Shown here: positions 35,508 through 44,792 of the stretch, piece after piece
Layout: the number at the start of each line of letters is the position of its first letter
Numbering within the stretch: position 1 is the stretch's first letter
NCBI GenBank assembly: GCA_017405675.1
Contig: JAFRAB010000048.1
Location: 34,701 to 98,700, forward strand
Direction: 5' to 3'
Source: Erysipelotrichaceae bacterium
Lineage (GTDB): Bacteria; Bacillota_I; Bacilli_A; Erysipelotrichales; Erysipelotrichaceae
DNA length: 64,000 nt
The notes under the pieces: model-generated
Databases searched by the model: none
What the model was told of the DNA's origin: nothing
The model's input: the letters and a program-made list of their open reading frames with translations, nothing else
Made by a program: the position numbers and the translations under genes

Positions 35508-37820
35508 TTATTTGAAATCTTTACAGGTTTCACTGTCGAAGATAAGTTTCAGTACTCTCAGACAGGATTGTTCCAACTTGTCCCTATCCAGTTTTCCTTC
35601 ATTCAGATCCTTCAATAAAGAATCGGAAACATCTTTCCTTCCCGGCATGATAAGATCATTACCGGCATTTATCGCTTCAGAGTGAGAGCATTTATCGGTA
35701 GAATTCCAGTCTGACATAACCAGACCATCAAATCCCCATTCTTCTCTGAGAACACCATTTATAAGATACTCGCTGTTGACAGCATATTTGCCATTCACCC
35801 TGTTATAACTGGACATTACAGTCCACGGTTTTCCTTCCTTAACCGCAATCTCAAAAGCCCTCAGATAAATTTCTCTTAATGCTCTCTGCGAGACATTGGC
35901 AGAGACGCCTGTGCGGTTATCTTCCTGGTTATTACAGCAGAAGTGTTTTATAGCGACACCGATTCCACCCATAGACTGCACCCCTCTGGTAACAGCTGAA
36001 GCCATCTTACCCGAGATGACCGGGTCTTCGGAATAGTACTCAAAGTTACGCCCGCACAGCGGATTTCTATGAATGTTTAATCCTGGTGCCAGCCATACGG
36101 ATACTCCGATTTCCTTCATTTCCGTTCCAACAGCCTTACCGACTTCGTATAAAAGCTTTTCATTCCAGCTCTGAGCCAGCACTGTTTCGCTTGGCCAGGC
36201 AGTCATATAACGGTAGACAGTCTGTCCTTTTCCCTTTCTGCCCTTAACAAACGGTTCAGCATATTTCAGCCATCCCCATTTCCAGTCTTCCGGCAGACCA
36301 TCCGGATAACGAGGCAGACCATCTTTCATGACGGTAACACTTTGATTGACATTGATTCCTGCCGGGCCGTCAGCCAAAACGATATTTGGAATACCGGCAT
36401 TTAACAGTTTCGTACATGTCCTGCCAGCTGCTCCCATAACATTATTATAAGCTACCAGAGGGTAAGCTCCGCCAGTTACCAGCATTGTCTTCTGTCTGTC
36501 GGTAAGGCCATTCAGAAGTTCATGCAGTCTGGCAGAAAACTCTTCTTTGATTTCTCTTTTCTCTATAGCAGTTATCTCTTCTTCAAGTATCTCAAAGCTG
36601 CCACAGAACAGATCATTCAGATACAGTTCATATGTTCCTTTTTCCAGTACCCACACATGTCTTTCTTCATCAAAGATCCTGAAGTAATCTCTGTTAACCG
36701 GAATAGTAACATTCTGTTTTTCAGAAGGCCTCAGGGTTCCCGTTTTGGCAAAACCGATCAGACTTCTGATTTCATGGTCATATTTTCCTTCCGGCTTTTT
36801 CACATACAGAGCAACAGTTTCCTTACCTGCAAATGATCCTGTGTTTATTACTTCAGCGACAACTTCATTATCTGACACTTCTAATGCATTCACTTTAAAG
36901 GAAGTGTAACTGAGTCCATAACCGAAAGGATATCTCGGTCTGATTCCGTTCTTTTCAAACCAGCGGTATCCGACATATACTCCTTCTTTATATTCCTCTT
37001 CTTCCAGATTGCCATTAAGATAACCAAAGCTGTCTGCTGACGGGTAATCATCATATGAGAATGCCCAGCTGTCTGTAAGTTTCCCGGAAGGTGATACTTT
37101 ACCCAACAGTACATCTGCCAGAGCGTTACCGCCCTCCATACCTCCCTGCCCCAACAGCAGCACGGCATCGATTCTGATCTCATCCAGTATTGAAAGATCC
37201 ATGACACTGCCGCAGTTTAAGATAAGAATGAGTTTATCATAATGGTCTGACAGCAGTCTCAGGCTTTCTTTTTCTACATCTGATAACAGGTAGTCGCCTT
37301 TCTCTACTCTGCGGTCTCCGCCTTCGCCAGCCTGTCTGGCTAATACATAAACAGCAATATCTTTTTTATCTGTCAGTTCCTCTTTCCGGATACTGATGCA
37401 CTGAGGGAAAGGTTTTGGACACTCGTGAATGACATCAAACATCTGCATGACTCTGAATGGCCCATAGCCCTTGATCTTTTCTTCTACAGTCTTTTTCCAG
37501 GCAGTAATATCTTCATCATATTTCTCTGAAAAACGATTCAGCCAGTGTTCGGTTGTAATCATGCATCCGGCATTTCTCAATCCTTCTTCTATGGATACAC
37601 TGTGTCTCTCTCTGACATCTCCGCTGCCGCTGCCGCCTTTCACGGTCATTCTGGCTCCAGAACCGTACAGAGCGATCTTTTCTGAAGACAGCGGCAGGAC
37701 ATTTTCATTTTTCAACAGAACCATGCCTTCAGCAGCTGCCTCTCGGGCAAGCTTTCTGTGTCTGATTTCTCTCTGGCTCTCTTCTTTCTCTGTTACACCA
37801 AATGTCTGAAACTTTTTCAT
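35508..37820 (-). CDS. Family 3 glycoside hydrolase with permuted domain order
   Basis: A 770-residue enzyme in which the C-terminal alpha/beta sandwich domain comes first (about 20-300, LLKNENVLPLS and LILNCGSVMDLS), followed by a fibronectin-III-like domain (about 310-405, ETVALYVK) and then the (beta/alpha)8 catalytic domain (about 440-765). The nucleophile is D704 in LVMSDWNST; KHFCCNNQE carries the conserved KH. Reversed order is known from some ruminal Firmicute beta-glucosidases. The start follows GGAGGTTGTATT and overlaps GH2 by ATGA. Cytoplasmic beta-glucosidase, xylosidase or related activity. Confidence 0.92.
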   Translation of the reverse strand: MKKFQTFGVTEKEESQREIRHRKLAREAAAEGMVLLKNENVLPLSSEKIALYGSGARMTVKGGSGSGDVRERHSVSIEEGLRNAGCMITTEHWLNRFSEKYDEDITAWKKTVEEKIKGYGPFRVMQMFDVIHECPKPFPQCISIRKEELTDKKDIAVYVLARQAGEGGDRRVEKGDYLLSDVEKESLRLLSDHYDKLILILNCGSVMDLSILDEIRIDAVLLLGQGGMEGGNALADVLLGKVSPSGKLTDSWAFSYDDYPSADSFGYLNGNLEEEEYKEGVYVGYRWFEKNGIRPRYPFGYGLSYTSFKVNALEVSDNEVVAEVINTGSFAGKETVALYVKKPEGKYDHEIRSLIGFAKTGTLRPSEKQNVTIPVNRDYFRIFDEERHVWVLEKGTYELYLNDLFCGSFEILEEEITAIEKREIKEEFSARLHELLNGLTDRQKTMLVTGGAYPLVAYNNVMGAAGRTCTKLLNAGIPNIVLADGPAGINVNQSVTVMKDGLPRYPDGLPEDWKWGWLKYAEPFVKGRKGKGQTVYRYMTAWPSETVLAQSWNEKLLYEVGKAVGTEMKEIGVSVWLAPGLNIHRNPLCGRNFEYYSEDPVISGKMASAVTRGVQSMGGIGVAIKHFCCNNQEDNRTGVSANVSQRALREIYLRAFEIAVKEGKPWTVMSSYNRVNGKYAVNSEYLINGVLREEWGFDGLVMSDWNSTDKCSHSEAINAGNDLIMPGRKDVSDSLLKDLNEGKLDRDKLEQSCLRVLKLIFDSETCKDFK

Positions 37821-40114
37821 AATACAACCTCCGCCGACTCTGCCGGGTATCCTTTACTGGATACTATTATCATTGTTTTTTTACCTTCTGGCTTAACAAT
37901 CGCCAGTGCTCTTCCTCTGTAAGTGAAGTGGTGATCAAGATCAAATGTCTCATCGCTCTTGCACAGCGCACTGCCAAGGGCGACCAGTTTCCCGCCTGTT
38001 ACTTTAACATCTATTCTCTTTTCCATATACGGCTTTAGTTCGCCATTATCATCTGTGAATTCTATAGGAACATACACAAGATTTCCCTCAGTCTTTTCCG
38101 GTCTCACAGATATTTTTACACCGTTATTACCGGAAACCAGCTGGCAGGAGGAGATAACCATATCATTCTCGTCAACTGCTTCTGCCTGAAGAACTCCCGG
38201 ATGATAACATGTCTTAAACAAAGCCTTATAGTCTTTTAATTTCTTTGTACCTATTGTTTTACCGTTTAAACTCAGTCTGACCCTGTACCCTGGGGAATAA
38301 ACTTCTACTACTGCTTCAGTGCCTTCATAACCATCCCAGCTCCAGCTGTCAATGGCATTAGTGAACTGCCATGATCCTGTCGTAGGCTTTTCCTTGGCAT
38401 GATTAAGCGGTCTTACCGCAATGAACGGTTCTTTTCTTAACCCCCACACAACCTGCATATATGCCATTGAAGCCAGCGGTTTTCCGGTAATATCGATCAT
38501 GCCCTGTCCTGCCAGTAGCGGCAGTCCCTTATAAGAATGATATGTCCAGTCACCGATACAGGCTTCACCCAGATAATCCCAGGCTGACCAGACAAAGTCA
38601 CCGATGAGCGCCGGGTACTTTATAACTCTGTGCCAGTTATACGGCAGATCTCTTACCATGGTCTCTGAACCGACCATGATCCTTTCCGGATAGTTTACTA
38701 TATCTTCATCATATCTGCCAGAAGCATAATTAAACCCAACTATATCAAGATGTCTTGCTGCATCCCTGCAGGCATCGTCTCCTTTTTTGCCCTTGCTCAT
38801 GTAGAACATCAGTGCACCCAGTTTCTGAGCCATGGCATTGAAGAAAGCTGAACCGGTTTTCTTTTCCTTATAACCCTTTACACTGGTAACAGGCTCTGGC
38901 TTGTATTCACCTTTTTCCTTATATACCCCCATGCCTTTTCTGGCATATACATTCAACAAGACATTGATGCCAGCCGTAACGGGTCTGCTGTCATCAAGAC
39001 TGTGCACATATTCTGTCAGCCTTCTGCATGTTTCAGCTCCTCTGGCATCAGCCGTTTCACTGACCTCGTTGCCAATGCTGTACATTATTACACTTGGATG
39101 ATTATATGCTGTCCCAATCATGGATTTCAGATCGTCCTGCCAGTCCTTTTCAAAACGGCGGGAATGATCGTGGTAAGTCTTAGGAATATACCAACCATCA
39201 TAACACTCGTTCATGACATACATACCCATTTCATCACAGATGTCCATTAAGGTCTGTGTCGCCGGATTATGCGCCATGCGGATGGCATTAAACCCGTTTT
39301 CCTTCAGTATTCTGATTCTTCTTTTCTCAGACTCACGGTACTCACAGGCACCAAGGATGCCATGATCATGATGAATACATCCACCTCTTAACAGCACGCT
39401 GTTTCCGTTGACAAGCAGTCCCTGCCTGCTGTTCCATTCCAGTTTTCTTATTCCAAATCTTACAGCGAGTTTTTCGTCTCCCTTTACCGCTTCACAGCAG
39501 TACAGGTATGGCTTTTCTGCGCTCCACAGTTGTGCCTGCTCAAATTCGATCTTTCCGGGCTTACCGCTGAATACCAGCTGATGATCACTGTCATAGATAT
39601 TGATCATTTCTGCATCCGTATCAACATTGACCACAGCGGGATTTATGGAAACAGTCGCAATTCTGCAGTATTGCACACCGTCAGCATCTTCAATACTTAA
39701 TGTAACATCTCTGTAGATTCCGCTGCCGGAATACCAGCGGCAATTAGGTTCCAGAGAATTATCAACTGTTACTTTCAGTTCATTCTCTCCCTCCCTTACA
39801 TGACTGCTGATATCCACATCAAACGGCGTGTAACCATAGTGATGTTCACAGACTGTTTCGCCATTAATAAAGACTTTACAGTTCTGATATACACCCTCAA
39901 AATGGAGTTTGATTTTTTTATTCAAATCGCTTTTCCGAAGCGTAATGTTTCTTGAATAAACATATTTTCCACCGGGAAAATAACCTGTATTGACCCCATT
40001 AGGACAGTTTGCTCCTCTTTTCTCATGGATCATCGCATCATAAGGAAGATCGATCCTGAAAGGCTGATGTCCCTCCTTCTGGAACGTCCAGTTATCATTA
40101 ATCAGCCATTTCAT
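37817..40114 (-). CDS. Family 2 glycoside hydrolase (beta-galactosidase/glucuronidase type)
   Basis: A 765-residue retaining enzyme: sugar-binding jelly roll (about 1-150, with RWYSGSGIYRDV), immunoglobulin-like domain, TIM barrel (about 235-530) and a C-terminal DUF4982-like region. The acid/base glutamate is in YSIGNEVSE, and the likely nucleophile in VGSETM. GDFVWSAWDYLGE is a hallmark of this subgroup. No signal peptide. ATG 40114 is preferred because AAGGA lies at proper distance; the ATG at 40123 abuts the site. The start overlaps the importer gene. Specificity cannot be fixed. Confidence 0.92.
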   Translation of the reverse strand: MKWLINDNWTFQKEGHQPFRIDLPYDAMIHEKRGANCPNGVNTGYFPGGKYVYSRNITLRKSDLNKKIKLHFEGVYQNCKVFINGETVCEHHYGYTPFDVDISSHVREGENELKVTVDNSLEPNCRWYSGSGIYRDVTLSIEDADGVQYCRIATVSINPAVVNVDTDAEMINIYDSDHQLVFSGKPGKIEFEQAQLWSAEKPYLYCCEAVKGDEKLAVRFGIRKLEWNSRQGLLVNGNSVLLRGGCIHHDHGILGACEYRESEKRRIRILKENGFNAIRMAHNPATQTLMDICDEMGMYVMNECYDGWYIPKTYHDHSRRFEKDWQDDLKSMIGTAYNHPSVIMYSIGNEVSETADARGAETCRRLTEYVHSLDDSRPVTAGINVLLNVYARKGMGVYKEKGEYKPEPVTSVKGYKEKKTGSAFFNAMAQKLGALMFYMSKGKKGDDACRDAARHLDIVGFNYASGRYDEDIVNYPERIMVGSETMVRDLPYNWHRVIKYPALIGDFVWSAWDYLGEACIGDWTYHSYKGLPLLAGQGMIDITGKPLASMAYMQVVWGLRKEPFIAVRPLNHAKEKPTTGSWQFTNAIDSWSWDGYEGTEAVVEVYSPGYRVRLSLNGKTIGTKKLKDYKALFKTCYHPGVLQAEAVDENDMVISSCQLVSGNNGVKISVRPEKTEGNLVYVPIEFTDDNGELKPYMEKRIDVKVTGGKLVALGSALCKSDETFDLDHHFTYRGRALAIVKPEGKKTMIIVSSKGYPAESAEVVL

Positions 40115-41627
40115 TCTCGACATCCTTCTTTTCTGCTTCTTTCTTGCGTCTTAACAGTTCAGCATTGATTTCTGGCAGATGCTTTTCAACATCTACGAAC
40201 GGCAGAAGAATGACTACTGCAGCTGCCAGTATGATGTCAAACAGATAGAATGACATGGTCATGAACTTTATAACTTCTGCAGAAGGAATAACGCCTTCCA
40301 CATCAACAAAGCCTAACGACAGAATAGATGATTCAAATCCTCCCGCAAACGGAGCATAAATAAGAGCCTGAACAGCCGTAATAATGGCTACACCTAACAG
40401 GCCTTCCAGACGGTAGTGAGATTTATATTCAATACTGTCAAAGGCAAAACACATAAGTGTTGCGAAAATATAGGCATTCGGCAGCCATCCTACATTTCTG
40501 ATAAAGCCACCTATTACAGCAGGAATAAGCTGATCAGGGAAGATCCAGCCGATAATACTGCCGATTAATACCAGAACATAACCGCAGACAGTCAGGTTTT
40601 TAATACCTATTTTCTTGGTCAGAGGATAAATGGCAAGGGCTCCTATTCCTAAAGGAACACCTGTTGCGACCTGATAGATCGTATACATCAGAGGATTCTC
40701 GGCACCGCCAAGCAGGAACTTGATGTAGAAATACTGAACATTGCCGCCCTTGAAATTGTCAACGATTCCCTGAATGGTGGCTATGACGATAAGGATAACA
40801 TAGTACTTGTTGGAAAACAGAGCTTTCATCTGTTCCTTTAAAGGTATGTTATTCTCATTATCAGCTCCAACTTCTTCAGCAAGATCTTCCGTAATTCTCT
40901 CTCTGGTGAAGAAATACTCCAGCAGCAGTAAAGGAATAGCTGCAACCGATAAAGACACCATCAAGACAGGATAACCATTGATGTTCTTTTCCAGCCACAT
41001 TGGTAGTACCACCATGTTGATCAGCATCCCGATGATGATACCTGAAATCAGTGTCCAGCTTGTCTTTCTGATAAATGACAGACTTGTTTTTTCACCGGGA
41101 TCACGTGAACTCAGGGAAACAATGTTATCTCTGAACAGATAGAAGTAGGAACTGCCAATTGTATGATAAACCGTTAACAGAAAGAAGAAATAGTACCAGT
41201 AGGATTCGCCAAGCTTATTTCCCGGGAACAGGAAAAGAAGACCACCAACCGCAATGGATACAAATCCGAATATCAGATGCCAGGGTCTCATACGCCCCTG
41301 ACGTGATTTGGTATTCTGCATCAGCCACCCATTCAGAAGACCGACACCTACGGAAAGGATCTTAGCCAACGTCATGACAACCTCATAACGCCCTCCCATG
41401 ACCTTTACCATTTCTACATTTTCCATGCCATACATGGCACCTACCTGCTGTGTGAAGAACTTTTCAACTAACGCAGCTATGGTATTAACAACAAAAATCA
41501 AGCCCAGAGGACCGAGAAGATGTCCCAAAAACTTTTCCTTTCCGGAAACCTTTTCCGTTTTGATTTTTGAATCCATAAATTGCTTTTCAAACAGACCATG
41601 ACTTAACAGTTCGACATTCTTTTTCAT
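40098..41627 (-). CDS. GPH-family sugar:cation symporter, glycan operon 1
   Basis: A 509-residue major facilitator of the glycoside-pentoside-hexuronide group with about 12 membrane segments. The first region GPLGLIFVVNTIAALVEKFF and loop LMQNTKSRQGRMRPW (the R-x-G-R-R/M-R-PW motif of the family) are clear. It imports an unphosphorylated oligosaccharide using an ion gradient. ATG 41627 follows AGAGGTATGAAT; upstream in-frame starts are worse placed. It heads the operon and is divergent from the AraC regulator. Confidence 0.92.
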   Translation of the reverse strand: MKKNVELLSHGLFEKQFMDSKIKTEKVSGKEKFLGHLLGPLGLIFVVNTIAALVEKFFTQQVGAMYGMENVEMVKVMGGRYEVVMTLAKILSVGVGLLNGWLMQNTKSRQGRMRPWHLIFGFVSIAVGGLLFLFPGNKLGESYWYYFFFLLTVYHTIGSSYFYLFRDNIVSLSSRDPGEKTSLSFIRKTSWTLISGIIIGMLINMVVLPMWLEKNINGYPVLMVSLSVAAIPLLLLEYFFTRERITEDLAEEVGADNENNIPLKEQMKALFSNKYYVILIVIATIQGIVDNFKGGNVQYFYIKFLLGGAENPLMYTIYQVATGVPLGIGALAIYPLTKKIGIKNLTVCGYVLVLIGSIIGWIFPDQLIPAVIGGFIRNVGWLPNAYIFATLMCFAFDSIEYKSHYRLEGLLGVAIITAVQALIYAPFAGGFESSILSLGFVDVEGVIPSAEVIKFMTMSFYLFDIILAAAVVILLPFVDVEKHLPEINAELLRRKKEAEKKDVENEMAD

Positions 41628-41651
41628 ATTCATACCTCTGATTACACCTAA

Positions 41652-41697
41652 ATTATAAGTGGAACCCCTTTCACGGTCTTTCAATATCGGGTATAAT
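41652..41697. promoter_or_regulatory. Divergent promoter region between importer and AraC genes
   Basis: A perfect minus-strand -10 (TATAAT, 41652-41657) for the importer and a plus-strand TATAAT (41692-41697) with TTTCAC 17 bases upstream for the AraC gene. The -35 boxes are weak, as expected for an activator-dependent region. Confidence 0.45.
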
Positions 41698-41721
41698 ATT
41701 ATAAATTAAGGTATATAATTC

Positions 41722-42510
41722 ATGAGCAAAAGCAAAATAGAACAGTATGACATAAAAGGACAGAAATACCGCAAAAGAATGGCCGTTGGCTATACTGAGA
41801 CCGGTGTCACCAACAGGGAAGAAGGAAGCATTCATGGGACATACCAGTTCGAAAACATGATGCTTAGTTTCATTCGCGATGGAGATAAGAAAAAGCTGCA
41901 GGATTTTCTGGCAAAAGTACCTGATGCAGAGAATCTGCCTCAGGGTAAGTTGGCCAATGATCCGTTACGTCAGGCCAAGAACATTCTGATAGGTTTTACT
42001 GTCATGGTAGGCAAAGTTGCAGGTATAGGCGGTGGCATGGCAATAGAAGATGCCTACAATCTGATCGACATCTATACTCAGGAATGTGAAAGATGCCTGA
42101 GTGTTGAGGATGTCTATCTGCTGCAATATAACATGGTTATGGATTTCACCGAGAGAGTAGCCGAGTCTAAATTACCAAAAGGCATTTCCAAGGAAGTACA
42201 CCAGGCAATGCAGTTCATTCAGGACAATTCTAATACTAGTATTTCTATTGACGATATCGCTGATGAAGTTAAAAAAAGCCGATCTTTTATCACCAGAAGC
42301 TTCAAAGCAGAAACAGGAAAAACTCTCCTGGAGTACATTACTGAAATAAAAATAAGAGAAGCCAAAAGACTTCTCAGATATTCCAAACGAAGCATTCCCT
42401 CTATTTCCAATTATCTTTCTTTCTCAAGTCAGCCCTATTTTCAGACTGTGTTTAAGAAAGCAACTGGTATGACTCCCGCCGAATATCGCCGATTAAACAG
42501 TTTTCTATAA
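41722..42510 (+). CDS. AraC-family regulator of glycan operon 1
   Basis: A 262-residue regulator. The C-terminal double helix-turn-helix (about 160-260) has ISIDDIADEVKKSRSFITRSFK and the second helix region ending GMTPAEYRR. The N-terminal 150 residues form the sensor seen in Bacillota carbohydrate regulators (FENMMLSFIRDGDKKKL). The start follows AAGG with ten bases spacing. It is divergent from the importer by 94 bp and most likely activates the operon on sensing a sugar. Confidence 0.9.
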   Translation: MSKSKIEQYDIKGQKYRKRMAVGYTETGVTNREEGSIHGTYQFENMMLSFIRDGDKKKLQDFLAKVPDAENLPQGKLANDPLRQAKNILIGFTVMVGKVAGIGGGMAIEDAYNLIDIYTQECERCLSVEDVYLLQYNMVMDFTERVAESKLPKGISKEVHQAMQFIQDNSNTSISIDDIADEVKKSRSFITRSFKAETGKTLLEYITEIKIREAKRLLRYSKRSIPSISNYLSFSSQPYFQTVFKKATGMTPAEYRRLNSFL

Positions 42511-42548
42511 ACTCCGGTTCATATCCTGAACATTGTCATCGATATTTC

Positions 42549-42643
42549 GGAAGTTATAAATCTATAGTTTTGTAAAGATACTGCTCCTTCGCATAACATC
42601 CGTTATGTTATTTCGTATAATCTTCGTTATGACAGTTTACTCC
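42549..42643. repeat. Dispersed tandem-hairpin repeat, copy A
   Basis: The core at 42587-42631 (CTTCGCATAACAT.., ..ATAATCTTCGTTAT) matches 60478-60521 at 38 of 45 positions, counting the base after the core. It contains two small hairpins in a row. It lies in the convergent gap between the AraC and rhaB genes. The left flank also shares AAGTTATAA with copy B. Confidence 0.65.
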
Positions 42644-42708
42644 CCTGTTTAATGATTTTGTGTTGTAAAAAAACTGATTCCAGGCTAGTTAAGAACACTG
42701 TATGATTG

Positions 42709-43986
42709 TTATAAAAGTGACACGATTTGCATTTTAAGGTTTCCAATTGCAGTTGCCTCTATCGGTAAGGCAATTACCTTTTTACCGGTATACTTTTCCG
42801 TCAGTCTGTTAAGGAACTGATTTCTAGCTCCTCCCCCGACAATGTATAATTCTGAATACTGTTTACCTGTATTGTTTTCAAGTTCTTCAATGGCTTTCTT
42901 ATAAGATAAGGCCAGTGACTTGAAGGCACATCTGAAATAGTCATAAGGACTTTCAGGTTTTTCTGCAAGAAGATCATCAAAGGCCTTCTTCATGCTGAAA
43001 GGAGCCAGTAAGCTTTCATCATTGGCGTCCAGAACGCCTTCAAAAGTGCTTCCTTCAGCCTTCAGGACAATGTCTCCTATCTTTTCATCAGGGCAGAGTT
43101 CCTTCTGAAGCTGGTTGACGATCCACATACCCATGATGTTTTTCTGATAACGGTTGTATCCTGGTCCGCCTTCATTGGAATAATTAGCTTTCATCGAGTT
43201 AAGATCAGTAATAGGCTTATCTGTCTTTACACCTAATAATGACCAGGTTCCGGAAGAAATGTACAGCTGATTTCCTTCCGTCGGTATTCCCTCAACAGCA
43301 CTTCCGGTGTCATGAGTGGCACATAATACCACCTTAATGCCTTTATAGTATCCAACGGTATCACCGGGCTGGCTTAACTCAGGGAACAATTCATCAGGCA
43401 GACCCAGTCTTTTAATGATCTCCTCGTCAAACTTCAGAGTTTCACAGTTTATCATGCCCGTCGTTGTGGCGTTGGTAAACTCCTTTTTCCTTACTCCCGT
43501 AAGTTTATACATCAGGTATTCCGGTATCATCATAAAGTCCGTAACGCCTTCAAGTCTGCCCTGTTTCTTATCTTCGTATAACTGATAGACGGAATTAAAG
43601 GGCTGGAACTGGCATCCGGTATGTTCATATAATTCCTGAAACGGAATGATAGAATGTACTTCATCAATCACCTTTTCCGTTCTTGAATCTCTGTAGGCAT
43701 ATACCGGATAAATATCCTCATTGCCTTTAAGAAGTACATAATCCACTCCCCAGGTATCAATGGATAATGAAGAAATATCATATTTCTCCCTCGATACTTC
43801 AATGCCCTTTTTAACTTCATCAAGAAGATACTCCACATCCCAGATCAAATGTCCGTTTTCTTCCTTGACGCCATTATGAAAACGGTAGGTTTCTTCAGTA
43901 CGTAACTGGCCGTCTTCATACCAGCCGACAATGTGTCTTCCTGATGAAGCGCCGATGTCAATGGCCAGACAGTATTTATTTTTCAT
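42709..43986 (-). CDS. rhaB: Rhamnulokinase RhaB, short at the C-terminus
   Basis: Phosphorylates L-rhamnulose to L-rhamnulose-1-phosphate. FGGY-family kinase of 425 residues: AIDIGASSGRHIVG at the N-terminus, WGVDYVLL near residue 75, CATHDTGSAV near 240 and GGGARNQFLNRL near 385. The frame stops after ATAIGNLKMQIVSLL, where family members usually continue for about 40-60 residues, so the last helices are missing. The ATG at 43986 overlaps rhaD by 11 bases. The rest is well conserved, so activity may be kept or reduced. Confidence 0.9.
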   Translation of the reverse strand: MKNKYCLAIDIGASSGRHIVGWYEDGQLRTEETYRFHNGVKEENGHLIWDVEYLLDEVKKGIEVSREKYDISSLSIDTWGVDYVLLKGNEDIYPVYAYRDSRTEKVIDEVHSIIPFQELYEHTGCQFQPFNSVYQLYEDKKQGRLEGVTDFMMIPEYLMYKLTGVRKKEFTNATTTGMINCETLKFDEEIIKRLGLPDELFPELSQPGDTVGYYKGIKVVLCATHDTGSAVEGIPTEGNQLYISSGTWSLLGVKTDKPITDLNSMKANYSNEGGPGYNRYQKNIMGMWIVNQLQKELCPDEKIGDIVLKAEGSTFEGVLDANDESLLAPFSMKKAFDDLLAEKPESPYDYFRCAFKSLALSYKKAIEELENNTGKQYSELYIVGGGARNQFLNRLTEKYTGKKVIALPIEATAIGNLKMQIVSLL

Positions 43987-44791
43987 AAAGATACTTCTCG
44001 TCCAGGGTGATGTTAAACGGTTCCTGCAGGTCACGGAAATTCTGCGGTGTGATGGTGTTGAGTTTGGTGGGACTCATGCTCATGACCTTTACCAGTATTT
44101 CAGCCGCTTTTTCAACCGTATGCATCAGTCCGAATGCTTCATCAAAATCATGGCCGCAGACAAACATCCCGTGATGAGCCCAGACAGCCACATTTCTGGT
44201 CTTCATGATCGCGGAAGTCTTAATGCCTATTTCCTTTCCTCCCGGAACCATCCATTCAACTACGCCGATCCCCTGCGGGAATACTACCGGACACTCCGTC
44301 TCCATTTCCCAAATCTCTCTGGTAAAGACTTCATCATCCAGAGGCAATACAAATGTCAGCGCAACTATATTTGCCGGATGGGCATGATAGACAACTTTCA
44401 GTTCTTCATCTCTCTGCTTCAGTACTTCCAGATTCATTAAATGAGAAGGCAGTTCAGAAGTCGGCCTTCCGCCGTTGACCAGTCCGTAAACAATCTTATA
44501 TTTTGTGCCGTCCTCATTAAGCCTGATGATGGCAACATTGTCTTCAAAGTCCAGAGATACGTTGCGCATGTACTTTCCTGAGCCGGTAACCATGAAGTAT
44601 TCATTCTTAAGACCCTCTACTTCCGTACCGATGTCTTTCCATTCACTGTTTTCATTCAGTAAGCCTCTGACTTCTTCAACTTCTTCAGTTTTCATTCTGT
44701 AAGACAGGTTGCCGCCGTTTCTTTCGTGCCAGCCCTGCAGCCAGCCATCCGTACAGGTCTTGATGAAATCTCTTTTAAGCTTTGTTTCCAT
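43976..44791 (-). CDS. rhaD: Rhamnulose-1-phosphate aldolase RhaD
   Basis: Zinc class II aldolase cleaving L-rhamnulose-1-phosphate to DHAP and L-lactaldehyde. 271 residues, close to E. coli RhaD (274). NGGNLSYR near residue 28, the zinc histidines in YHAHPAN near 140, and WAHHGMFVCG near 212 are present, with the acid residue in the FTREIWEMETE region. ATG 44791 lies one base after the rhaA stop; a longer in-frame extension into rhaA is not needed. Confidence 0.95.
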   Translation of the reverse strand: METKLKRDFIKTCTDGWLQGWHERNGGNLSYRMKTEEVEEVRGLLNENSEWKDIGTEVEGLKNEYFMVTGSGKYMRNVSLDFEDNVAIIRLNEDGTKYKIVYGLVNGGRPTSELPSHLMNLEVLKQRDEELKVVYHAHPANIVALTFVLPLDDEVFTREIWEMETECPVVFPQGIGVVEWMVPGGKEIGIKTSAIMKTRNVAVWAHHGMFVCGHDFDEAFGLMHTVEKAAEILVKVMSMSPTKLNTITPQNFRDLQEPFNITLDEKYLYEK

Positions 44792-44792
44792 A

